A stretch of DNA of 11,773 bases from CAYRAV01 sp964422365 (GTDB lineage Bacteria > Bacillota > Clostridia > Lachnospirales > Lachnospiraceae): contig CAYRAV010000083.1 in NCBI GenBank assembly GCA_964422365.1, positions 1 to 11,773 of the forward strand, written 5' to 3'. The notes under the pieces are model-generated. The model was not told the origin of the DNA and did not search any database. It was given only the letters and a program-made list of their open reading frames with translations. A program made the translations under genes and the position numbers. Positions within the stretch are counted from its first letter, which is position 1. Every line of letters starts with the position of its first letter. Shown in pieces: positions 1 through 7,193 of the stretch.

Positions 1-334
1 ATGATGTAACAATTACATGTGATGCTCCCTTATCTAGGAAGTACATTGCATTTTCATCACAGATTCCCCCTCCAATCTGCAATCCTCCAGGATAAGCACC
101 TAATGCCAGCTCTGCCTGTTTACAATCCGCTTCATAACATTCACTTCCTCTTGGATTTAATAAAATAATATGCCCTCCTTTTAAATTAGATTTCCGATAC
201 AAGTCTGCATAAAACGCACCATCCTGCTCTGATACAAAATTTTCTATTGCGTGATTATTTGTGTCTTTCAAACTTCCTCCAACAATTTGTTTTACTTTTC
301 CGTTATGTATATCAATACATGGCCTAAATCTCAT
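1..334 (-). CDS. hisA: HisA, fungal-like type (3' end off window)
   Basis: Cytosolic enzyme of histidine synthesis: isomerisation of ProFAR to PRFAR on a TIM barrel. The 111 visible codons start at the ATG on 332-334 and run off the window with no stop. The protein begins MRFRPCIDIHNGKVKQIVGG, with catalytic Asp in CIDIHNG, then GGHIILLNP, YPGGLQIGGGI and ASHVIVTS. This resembles the yeast HIS6-type enzyme (CIDLHNG-VKQIVGG, LQVGGGI, KVIVTSW) rather than the usual bacterial HisA. The fungal-like class is known from some Clostridia. Only weak SD-like bases (AAAGG) lie upstream, about 14 nt from the ATG. The HAD gene upstream ends 40 bp away, so co-transcription is likely. No other his gene is visible. 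Class assignment is from remembered family patterns, not a search. Confidence 0.88.
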   Translation of the reverse strand, partial: MRFRPCIDIHNGKVKQIVGGSLKDTNNHAIENFVSEQDGAFYADLYRKSNLKGGHIILLNPRGSECYEADCKQAELALGAYPGGLQIGGGICDENAMYFLDKGASHVIVTS

Positions 335-374
335 TGCTCACACCAAGCCTTTCTTTTTGTTTAAAAAACTATAA

Positions 375-1112
375 TCAATTTTCTTTCATTTTTAAAATCA
401 AAGAACTTAATTTTCTAAAGTCACCATCCATCACTTTATATTTTGCCAAACAAGGCACTTCATGGTTTGGTGATATATTAGAGTGAATATATAAAGAATC
501 TAAACCGGCATCAAGTGAGCCTTTAATATCTGTAATTAAGTCATTCCCTATCATAATGCTCTCTTCCGGTTTCAATCCATAACGTTCCAGCACAATCTGA
601 TAAAACGCTGTATCTGGTTTTTCACATTGCTCCTTTGATGAAATTACAATTCCATCAAAATATTTTGTAATATCTAAGTAATCCATTTCATATTTTGTAA
701 AAATATACTGTGCATTAGATAGTAAATATACTTTTTTCTGCTGTTTTTTCAAATCTTCTAAAAATTCTATCACACCATCATAAACCTTTATATAATTAGT
801 AGAAATTACCCTGAACATCTGCCCAGCGTAAACAGCCAGCTTCATATCTGCATTTACATCTTTTTCCTGAAACAATCTTAAAAATACTTTTTCCAACTCT
901 ATTTCTGGATGTTCTGCTCCTGTTTCCTTTTTTACTTTTTCCATCTCTTCTTTGCAATACTTAACATAAGCTGCTTTAAACTCTTTTGCGGTATATCTTG
1001 CACCCTGCAAACCATAAAATGCAGCTATCTTTTCCCATAGATAAGCTTTGCTTTCATTTGTTCTAATGTCTACTAATGTCCCATATAAATCAAAAATATA
1101 ATTTTTATACAT
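375..1112 (-). CDS. HAD-superfamily hydrolase with D-x-Y-G-T motif I
   Basis: A 245-aa cytosolic HAD-fold hydrolase; the substrate cannot be told from sequence. Motif I is FDLYGT with nucleophile Asp8, motif II is LLSNA (Ser132), motif III is Lys165 in CEKPD, and motif IV is GNDLITD (Asp191, Asp195). Residues 15-110 form a helical C1-type cap. The position two after the nucleophile is Tyr10, where phosphatases normally carry an Asp acid/base. D-x-Y-G-T is the pattern of haloacid dehalogenases and also of a common clostridial HAD subfamily. The ATG at 1110-1112 has GAGG about 9 nt upstream. hisA follows after 40 bp, so a histidinol-phosphate phosphatase role is conceivable but unsupported. A MITE-like element sits directly upstream and may affect transcription. 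Confidence 0.88.
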   Translation of the reverse strand: MYKNYIFDLYGTLVDIRTNESKAYLWEKIAAFYGLQGARYTAKEFKAAYVKYCKEEMEKVKKETGAEHPEIELEKVFLRLFQEKDVNADMKLAVYAGQMFRVISTNYIKVYDGVIEFLEDLKKQQKKVYLLSNAQYIFTKYEMDYLDITKYFDGIVISSKEQCEKPDTAFYQIVLERYGLKPEESIMIGNDLITDIKGSLDAGLDSLYIHSNISPNHEVPCLAKYKVMDGDFRKLSSLILKMKEN

Positions 1113-1153
1113 ATGTTTTTTCCTCTTTTGATGTTTATTTCTTAATGACTCCG

Positions 1154-1444
1154 CTAGAGCGTGTTTGAAAATTGCTTGTTACAAGATGTGCATCACAATT
1201 TGTGGGGGATTTGGTCCAATTCATGAGGGGCAGCAGGCTGCATTGAATGAATTTGGGGCAAATATCCATACATATCGGACGAAGTCCGCCAGCCCAAAAG
1301 GGCATGAGTTGCGGGATACCCGAATGGGTATACCATATCGGACGAAGTCCGCCAGCCCGGATGGGCATGGATTGCGGTATGCCCGAATGGGTACGCAAAG
1401 CGGGGCATGCAGATTGTGGCAATGAATTTTAAAACATGCTCTAG
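1154..1444. mobile_element. MITE-like element with terminal inverted repeats, no transposase
   Basis: About 291 bp. The left end (1154-1174) reads ctagagcgtgtttgaaaatt; the right end (1424-1444) is its inverted copy with two mismatches over about 21 bp. Weaker inverted similarity continues inward for about another 20 bp (ttg..acaa..tgcat). The outermost CTAG on each side may be part of the inverted repeat or a 4-bp target duplication. The interior has two 63-bp tandem repeats and several small palindromes, and its base composition is richer in G+C than the flanks. Overlapping reading frames on both strands encode nothing recognisable. A relative lies at 4894-4967. The parent transposase family cannot be named from this window. 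Confidence 0.7.
1271..1396. repeat. Two 63-bp tandem direct repeats, each with three palindromes
   Basis: Unit 1 is 1271-1333 and unit 2 is 1334-1396, with 54 of 63 positions identical by eye. Each unit holds CGGAC-gaa-GTCCG, then GCCC-4 nt-GGGC, then a stem around CCC-gaat-GGG. The first 25 bases are identical. The four-base loop of the second palindrome differs (aaaa against ggat) while its stem is kept. The repeats lie inside the MITE-like element. A degenerate third trace (gggcatgcagattgtgg) leads into the right terminal repeat. Confidence 0.85.
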
Positions 1445-1511
1445 ATTATCACTACTTTCCCTTTTAATCATATAATAGAACTACAATTATTACAAGAGTA
1501 TTTTGCAAAAT

Positions 1512-1542
1512 AAAAAGAGTGATTTTTCCTTTCACTCTTTTT
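1512..1542 (-). terminator. Rho-independent terminator of the beta-helix genes
   Basis: An 11-bp perfect inverted repeat (AAAAAGAGTGA / TCACTCTTTTT) with a 9-nt loop. It lies 14 bp beyond the stop codon of the 621-aa beta-helix gene. On the minus strand the 3' arm ends in a T-run. The A/T symmetry would also let it work from the plus strand. Confidence 0.8.
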
Positions 1543-1556
1543 AATCTTAATCATTC

Positions 1557-3422
1557 CTATTTTGAAATATTATTGGGTTTACATTCCTCATAATGGCAAT
1601 TGACTACATGATAACTGCCGGACATGTCAATTCCACCACCACTATAATCAGAAATACAACGAACAAAAGTGCTATTTTCTACTTCTCCTCGATTTCCATA
1701 CATCAATATTCCAGCACCACTTCTGGCCCGGCAGTTCACAAAATGCGAATCGCTTACTTTTCCAGAATTGCAATATAATGCCCCTCCCTGACACATAGTA
1801 AATACACATTCCTTAATTACCGGCATAAATGCATCATAAATTGCTCTTCCATTTAAAGTATTTCTAAAGATTGTATGCGATATCTCCAATCTGGCTCCTG
1901 ATGCCTTAAGTATCCCACATTTAAGATGTCCATCAAATTCACAATTTATAATATGACAAGTTTTTGTAGTATGAAATGTAACCAAATCTCTTTCTTTTAA
2001 ATTATATTCGAATACTTTTACATTTTTCATATTCAGTATACCAGAACATTGAATTCCTACACCTACATATAATAAAGAATTTACAATCTCTAAGACCCCA
2101 AACTCTTCTATAATAAGAGGACATTCTAATATTGTAGAATACTTTATCTTATTCTCCTTTTTGATTGTGATAGGCTCTGTTTCTATTAAATGCTGTAATA
2201 TATTCTCATGTTTGGGCAGACAATCTCGGAAATGACATCGTTCAATATTTGATCTAATCTCTCCAATCATATAAATTCCACCACCATGTACCTGTGCATA
2301 ACATTGTTCAAATTCACAATTTGATATAAAAACAGTGTTCAAACTATAAACAGCACCACCATTCTGTGCTTCACAGTTTTGAAACTGGCAGTCTTTTAAT
2401 TGTCCTGTCCCACATTTTATACAGACAGCACCACCATTCTCACTGGAAATGCAATCATAAAAAACTGTTTCTTCTATATTAAATGCAGTGTCTTCTGTTA
2501 ACTCTACAGCAGACTTTCCTCTTGTGTGAGAAATCCTGCTCTTTTTCATGGTCAACATACCGCTATTTGCTTCTAAAAAACCATCTATGTTCTTTGCATC
2601 CACAATAGTATCATTTATAATAATAGTGGAATTCTGTTGTGCCCTGATAAAAAAATCATTTCCTGCTGTCTGTACATTCCCACAAACAATTTTACTGTTT
2701 TCTATTCTTAACGTTCCACCTTTTATCTCTATCTGCCCATTGAGATAAAGTGTTCCATCACAGAAATATAATTCTGCTTCATCTGGAATGGTAATGCAAT
2801 GATCTAATCGGTAGTCTCCCTGCCAGATTGTTCTGCCATTTTGAATCTTCTGTTCTTTTACCACTTCTATGTATTCATAATCCGGAACAAAATATTGCAA
2901 TTGTCCCATTTTCAATCCTAACTGCTGCCGCTGCATCTCTTCATATAACTGTTTACAATCATAATAGCTTTCATAAAAAGCAGAAGTAACAAATTGTATC
3001 AACAAATTTTTAGTTTTATTATCAATTTCCATTAATTTTGCAAATAAATCAATAGATTTTTGTTCCTCTATTGTGATACTCATTTCATTAATAGAGACAT
3101 TTGCCAAATCCATAATAAAAATATACTGTTCTTCCGGACTTTCCAATAACTCCAGTAAATAATCAACGGTAGACTTTACCTGCCTGGATAATTGTATCAC
3201 TTTCATTGTTTCTTTAGAATCCAAATGAAAACCACTCTTCATCAAACGCTCAAGCTGAAGATTGTTAAAAGAACTAGCGCCTGTATTTAGTCTTGTATGT
3301 AACAATATAGCCGCACAATAGTATATTCTGAATTCTGTGCCCTTTTGATACAATGGATGTCTTGGCGATATCCACATATTTTTTTTATGATTAAATTTTG
3401 ACAATGTTCCCTGTCTCAACAT
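1557..3422 (-). CDS. TerB-like helical domain plus right-handed beta-helix protein (larger paralogue)
   Basis: A 621-aa protein of unknown function. Residues 1-185 are alpha-helical; the segment EEQYIFIMDLANVS followed by EEQKSIDLFAKLMEID resembles a TerB-type domain (inference). From about residue 200 to the end are short beta-strand repeats typical of a right-handed parallel beta-helix, with Cys- and Gly-rich rungs such as CQFQNCEAQNGGAVY and CEFEQCYAQVHGGGIY. It ends VNCHYEEC. There is no signal peptide or membrane segment, so it is probably cytosolic, unlike secreted polysaccharide lyases with this fold. I chose the ATG at 3420-3422 because GAGG lies 5 nt upstream; an in-frame GTG six bases earlier overlaps that site. 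The gene starts 8 bp after its paralogue's stop, so the pair is translationally coupled. No catalytic residues could be assigned. Confidence 0.85.
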   Translation of the reverse strand: MLRQGTLSKFNHKKNMWISPRHPLYQKGTEFRIYYCAAILLHTRLNTGASSFNNLQLERLMKSGFHLDSKETMKVIQLSRQVKSTVDYLLELLESPEEQYIFIMDLANVSINEMSITIEEQKSIDLFAKLMEIDNKTKNLLIQFVTSAFYESYYDCKQLYEEMQRQQLGLKMGQLQYFVPDYEYIEVVKEQKIQNGRTIWQGDYRLDHCITIPDEAELYFCDGTLYLNGQIEIKGGTLRIENSKIVCGNVQTAGNDFFIRAQQNSTIIINDTIVDAKNIDGFLEANSGMLTMKKSRISHTRGKSAVELTEDTAFNIEETVFYDCISSENGGAVCIKCGTGQLKDCQFQNCEAQNGGAVYSLNTVFISNCEFEQCYAQVHGGGIYMIGEIRSNIERCHFRDCLPKHENILQHLIETEPITIKKENKIKYSTILECPLIIEEFGVLEIVNSLLYVGVGIQCSGILNMKNVKVFEYNLKERDLVTFHTTKTCHIINCEFDGHLKCGILKASGARLEISHTIFRNTLNGRAIYDAFMPVIKECVFTMCQGGALYCNSGKVSDSHFVNCRARSGAGILMYGNRGEVENSTFVRCISDYSGGGIDMSGSYHVVNCHYEECKPNNISK

Positions 3423-3427
3423 TTCCA

Positions 3428-3431
3428 CCTC
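3428..3431 (-). promoter_or_regulatory. Ribosome binding site deciding the start of the larger beta-helix gene
   Basis: GAGG, 5 nt before the ATG at 3420-3422. It touches the TAG stop of the upstream paralogue (3431-3433). This supports coupled translation and the ATG over the in-frame GTG at 3426-3428. Confidence 0.65.
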
Positions 3432-4723
3432 TATTCACGCTTTAATTTATAATTATACTCATTAAAAACACAACTATCTTTTGGTGCACACTCTTCTATT
3501 TTACAATTCTCCACCCATTGTCCATATTTTCTATTTTGAAAATAAACTGCTCCACCTAAATATTGGGCAATACAATGCTCAAAATAACAGTCTTCTATGA
3601 TTGTATCATGAATAGAACGGGAATAAACTGCTCCTCCATGCTCCCTGCTGCAGTAAGAAAATTTACATTTTTTTAAATACATATCACCTGTTGCATCATT
3701 CCATATCGCACCATTCTTACAATTTAGAAAACTCGCTGTCTCTATGTTAATATCTTTTCCGTTAAACACAATTGCACTTTTATTCTCTGTATTCTTTATT
3801 ATTGTTTCAGCAAGATACAAATTTCCTCCCTCTTGCTGCAGAAATGCTGTTTTTTCTCTACAATCAATTTCACTGTTTGAAATCTGGCATAGTGTAGTTT
3901 CTTCTATATTGATAAAGCTGTCTTCTGCACATGATTCTATCTTGATTTCACTATCTTTGATGCAGATTTTTCCTCCATTTACCTTTATCGCTGTATGGAA
4001 TATTACAGTTGTATTTTTAATAACCAGACTGCTGCCATTATGCAGCTCTATTTTCCCAAAAAACTCTGCAGGAAAATCAATGATTATGTTCTCTCCAGCG
4101 GACAATACAAGATTCTCTATCCTTTTCTCTCTGTGAAACTCCGGAAACATATATTGCAGCAACCGATACGGAATACTATATTCTCCATTTTGAAATGTTT
4201 CATAGGCCTGTTTCGCTTCTGCCAGGATTCTCTCCTTTTGGTCTCTTTTTACCATCATAACACTTTGTGCTAATGTTTCACTCTCGCTGGCACATGCCAT
4301 AAAGTCCTTAAAAAATGTCTTTTCCGTTTTTGAAAAACGAAATGCCCTCATATATCCATCTATGATATCCTGGCAGTAAGTAGGCGACAGCAGGCTTCCA
4401 TTTGCAATTTTATATAAATCTGCCACAAAACAGTATTGTTCTATTTTATCACTTATCTTTTCAAAAACTTCTGTTATTTTAAAATCAAAAACTGTATAAA
4501 CCGATGATATAATCTGCTTTTCTTTTTTCTCATCAACATCCATATTTCGTAATAATGCTGAAAAACTTTTTTCTATATCTGGTAAATTCTTCTTATATCC
4601 AAAAGCAAGGGTAGCAATTCCAAAACAATATGCTGATTTAAATTCACTTGTTCTGTTGACAAATGGATGCTCTATTATCAGACTTTTCGTTTCTTTTGAG
4701 TCTAAATAATCTAAAATATTCAA
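3431..4723 (-). CDS. TerB-like helical domain plus right-handed beta-helix protein (smaller paralogue)
   Basis: A 430-aa protein of unknown function, paralogous to the gene that follows it. Residues 1-175 are helical, with HPFVNRTSEFKSAYCFG matching HPLYQKGTEF-IYYCA of the paralogue, and a TerB-like YCFVADLYKIA region. Both then share a junction (LLQYMFPEF against LQYFVPDY) and move into beta-helix rungs (IKVNGGKICIKDSEI, CKFSYCSREHGGAVYS, CYFEHCIAQYLGGAVYFQ). The C-termini also match (ENCKIEEC against VNCHYEEC). The helix is shorter than in the paralogue. There is no signal peptide. The start is the TTG at 4721-4723, with AAGGAGG 7 nt upstream; a further TTG at 4748-4750 lies before that site and is less likely. 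The gene upstream is the RelA/SpoT-domain gene, 387 bp away across a MITE-like fragment. Confidence 0.83.
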   Translation of the reverse strand: MNILDYLDSKETKSLIIEHPFVNRTSEFKSAYCFGIATLAFGYKKNLPDIEKSFSALLRNMDVDEKKEKQIISSVYTVFDFKITEVFEKISDKIEQYCFVADLYKIANGSLLSPTYCQDIIDGYMRAFRFSKTEKTFFKDFMACASESETLAQSVMMVKRDQKERILAEAKQAYETFQNGEYSIPYRLLQYMFPEFHREKRIENLVLSAGENIIIDFPAEFFGKIELHNGSSLVIKNTTVIFHTAIKVNGGKICIKDSEIKIESCAEDSFINIEETTLCQISNSEIDCREKTAFLQQEGGNLYLAETIIKNTENKSAIVFNGKDINIETASFLNCKNGAIWNDATGDMYLKKCKFSYCSREHGGAVYSRSIHDTIIEDCYFEHCIAQYLGGAVYFQNRKYGQWVENCKIEECAPKDSCVFNEYNYKLKRE

Positions 4724-4730
4724 ATCACTA

Positions 4731-4737
4731 CCTCCTT
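4731..4737 (-). promoter_or_regulatory. Ribosome binding site deciding a TTG start
   Basis: AAGGAGG with 7-nt spacing to the TTG at 4721-4723. It excludes the longer in-frame TTG start at 4748-4750, because the site would lie inside that longer coding region. Confidence 0.75.
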
Positions 4738-4893
4738 CTATTTTTATCAACTGTATTGTATCATTTCACTTATAAATACAATATTTCAGACATTTATAAA
4801 CTATTCCACATTTTTTAATCTAAACATTAATTATGATTTATTCAGCCATGCCATCCATACCTTATATAACAATCCAGCCATGCAGAAACAATT

Positions 4894-4967
4894 ATGCAAT
4901 TTGGACCAAATATACTCACAAAGTGGGACGTGCAGATTGGGGCAATGAATTTTCAAACACGCTATAG
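4894..4967 (-). mobile_element. Truncated copy of the MITE-like element
   Basis: Read on the minus strand this begins ctatagcgtgtttgaaaatt and continues through a variant of ttg..caa..tgca to atttggtccaa. That is the same order of landmarks as the left end of the element at 1154-1444. No matching opposite end is visible nearby. The flank at 4967-4979 carries a small GGGC-GGAC-GCCC palindrome. The remaining intergenic DNA (4751-4893 and 4980-5110) is A/T-rich and holds no gene; a TACAAT about 40 nt upstream of the TTG start is a possible -10, without a convincing -35. Confidence 0.65.
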
Positions 4968-5110
4968 GGCGGACGCCCGACATGAATAATTCCTAACAAT
5001 AGAGCACTTGCTTTCTATTATCAGATATCCGAACTGATTCGTTTCTCTTTGAGTTATATCGACACCTATTCCTATAAAACATTATACTAAATTTCAGAAA
5101 AAAGAAAAGA

Positions 5111-7150
5111 CTATTCAAAATGCTTATCACGTATTTTCTGCTGATACAATTTCTTCTTCAATTCATTTACTTGCCGCTCTAAATCCACACACCGGTCCTG
5201 AAGCTGTTGTTGTGTTACACGTGTTTCTGTCAAAAGTTCTTTCCATTCTTCCTCTGTCTTATGTTCTATATCCCACAATAAATTTTCATGTATAAATGCC
5301 TCCTTAGAAATCTGCATCATATCTACATGTGTGGTTATATTATTCTTCCTGATATCTCCAACTAATTTATAGCGAAATGCACTGGCTCCTGTTACTTCCT
5401 TATATCTTATTTTGCCATGACAATATCGGGCAATTTCATAATTAAAACGTTCAATCTCTTCTTTATATGAAATTCTGTGTTTTAGCTGTTTTTTTCCATT
5501 GCTGGGCCAATATACCTGTATCTGGCTTGGCTGTACATCCTTAATCCGCAATGCCTTCCCTAACTTTCCCTGTGTATCCTTTGACATAACAAATACATGT
5601 GCATAATAACTTACGATTTTCGAAAAATTTTCAATATTAAATTCTTCCAGCCATGCATTTCCTTTCTCCTCTTCAAAAACGATTACAGGAAATCTTCTTT
5701 CTTTGCTCTGAATCAGCTTCACAAGTTCCTGACAAGTTTCTTTATCTGTATAACGAAAACTCTTTTTAAGAGGCAAAACATCTACCAAACCTATCTTATC
5801 TGCAATCTTTCCATAAAATGATGGTCTGCTAAAATCCACATCCGGTTCATTTTTTCTGTCATTTTCTGATTCTGCAAAACTATTTTCCACAATTAAATAC
5901 AGTTTTTCCTGTTCAAGCACAATTGCTGCTTCTGTATGCCACATCCTTCCTGACACATTGACCCCGGGATGAAAAACAGACATGGCAAAAAAGTTTGCTT
6001 TTGGTTTATATAAAACTCCAACCTGAAAACCATTTTTCTCTTTAAAATAACTTTCTGTATTTTCAGACATCTCTGGAAAAATATTAGTATATTTTAATTT
6101 TACCCAGTCATAGATACAGTCTGCTGCTCTTTTAAACACTTCCTCTCTATCTTTTTCATTATGTTCGATGGCTGCCTTTGCTGAAAAGACAATATGATTC
6201 TTCATAGGCTGTAAAATGTTGAAATTTCTTTTATCTTCTTCTATATCAATACTTTCAATAACATTGCTGTTTTTCTGTATAATTTTAGACAATTCCTGAT
6301 TCTTAATTACATTTTCATTAATAATCGCAATAACAGAATTCGCACTAAGTTTTATTTTATCTTCCCTTTTCATTAATAATTCCATAAAATGAAGCCGCTT
6401 AAATTTAAAGAATGATTTCGCAAGTTCTATGTTATGATTGAATAACTCTTCTATTTCGTCTAACACAGCTTCATCTGTTAAACGAATTCTATAATGGCTT
6501 CTTATCATTGCTGTCCAATTTCTTTCTTTATAATGTTGATGACCTAAATCTTCAAATAATGAAACCAATGAATGATCACATAATTCTAATGTTGCCAGAA
6601 TACTGTTAAAATTTCTTGCTAAACTCTGTTTTCCCTCCCACAAATTTCTTCCTTTATATTGCATATCATGCTCTATCTCATGCCATCCTTCTGAAAACAT
6701 TGTTTTAAATTGTATCTCAAAAGTACTATCTATAGGCAGTTTCCATGTTTCCTCCGAAATTTTAGCAGCAATATAATTAGGCAGGCGGAATACACCATTA
6801 ATCTTTGTGGGTTTAAATTCCGAAACACCAATATCAGACATGGACCAGTCTACTAATTCAAAACAGTGTTCCATCATGTTCTGGCATATTTTTATATCAT
6901 CTCTAAAATAAACACCGATTCGTATTCCAATCATATCCTGTACTTTTTTGTGTTTTCCATAACCTTTTTCTTTATTATTCAACTTCTCTGTCATGGATTT
7001 TACAGACTTTACTCTGCAAAAGGTTCTATAATACAATCCACATTTTTCCAAAACTTCTTCTATAATCTCCAGCAATTCATTTGTTACAATATCAGGCACA
7101 TCTATACTCTTTTGCACTTGTTTTTCTTTATAAATTATTCTGTCTTTCAA
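5111..7150 (-). CDS. RelA/SpoT-domain protein with uncharacterised C-terminal half
   Basis: A 679-aa protein. Residues 15-200 match a RelA/SpoT (p)ppGpp-synthetase-type nucleotidyl pyrophosphotransferase domain. Visible are R46-V-K48 with S52 and K56, D72-M-I-G-I-R77, and the catalytic-Glu segment E145-I-Q147 followed by WHEIEHDMQYK. The acceptor-binding loop, normally N-G-Y-x-S-x-H, reads N118-GVFRLP, so Tyr, Ser and His are all missing. No HD hydrolase, TGS or ACT domain is seen. Residues about 365-550 (WHTEAAIV, SRPSFY, PVIVFEEE, YAHVFVM, IQVYWP) form an alpha/beta region I do not recognise. Residues about 640-672 look like a coiled coil. It is far longer than small alarmone synthetases (about 200-250 aa). 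The start is TTG at 7148-7150, with GGGGAGG 7 nt upstream. It may make ppGpp or modify another acceptor; both are inference. Confidence 0.8.
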   Translation of the reverse strand: MKDRIIYKEKQVQKSIDVPDIVTNELLEIIEEVLEKCGLYYRTFCRVKSVKSMTEKLNNKEKGYGKHKKVQDMIGIRIGVYFRDDIKICQNMMEHCFELVDWSMSDIGVSEFKPTKINGVFRLPNYIAAKISEETWKLPIDSTFEIQFKTMFSEGWHEIEHDMQYKGRNLWEGKQSLARNFNSILATLELCDHSLVSLFEDLGHQHYKERNWTAMIRSHYRIRLTDEAVLDEIEELFNHNIELAKSFFKFKRLHFMELLMKREDKIKLSANSVIAIINENVIKNQELSKIIQKNSNVIESIDIEEDKRNFNILQPMKNHIVFSAKAAIEHNEKDREEVFKRAADCIYDWVKLKYTNIFPEMSENTESYFKEKNGFQVGVLYKPKANFFAMSVFHPGVNVSGRMWHTEAAIVLEQEKLYLIVENSFAESENDRKNEPDVDFSRPSFYGKIADKIGLVDVLPLKKSFRYTDKETCQELVKLIQSKERRFPVIVFEEEKGNAWLEEFNIENFSKIVSYYAHVFVMSKDTQGKLGKALRIKDVQPSQIQVYWPSNGKKQLKHRISYKEEIERFNYEIARYCHGKIRYKEVTGASAFRYKLVGDIRKNNITTHVDMMQISKEAFIHENLLWDIEHKTEEEWKELLTETRVTQQQLQDRCVDLERQVNELKKKLYQQKIRDKHFE

Positions 7151-7193
7151 AAAAATCCTCCCCTTGTGTTTTCCTAAATAGGCATACTGTCTA

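Noticed and set aside
1271..1396. Possible CRISPR array
   Set aside because: Only two directly adjoining 63-bp units, with no unique spacers and no cas genes.
1135..1471. Several reading frames of 61-95 codons on both strands over the MITE-like element
   Set aside because: They exist because the tandem repeats lack stops in several frames. The predicted peptides just repeat the 63-bp unit, with no usable ribosome binding site or known domain.
1557..3422. Secreted pectate lyase or phage tailspike
   Set aside because: There is a beta-helix pattern, but no signal peptide, no phage genes nearby, and the N-terminal domain is helical and shared with a paralogue.
3744..4273. Plus-strand open frames of about 90-130 codons opposite the beta-helix genes
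   Set aside because: Hydrophobic, low-complexity translations antisense to well-supported genes, with no ribosome binding sites; shadows of the minus-strand coding.
4724..4750. Earlier TTG start for the smaller beta-helix protein
   Set aside because: The strong AAGGAGG site would lie within the coding region and points to the TTG at 4721-4723.
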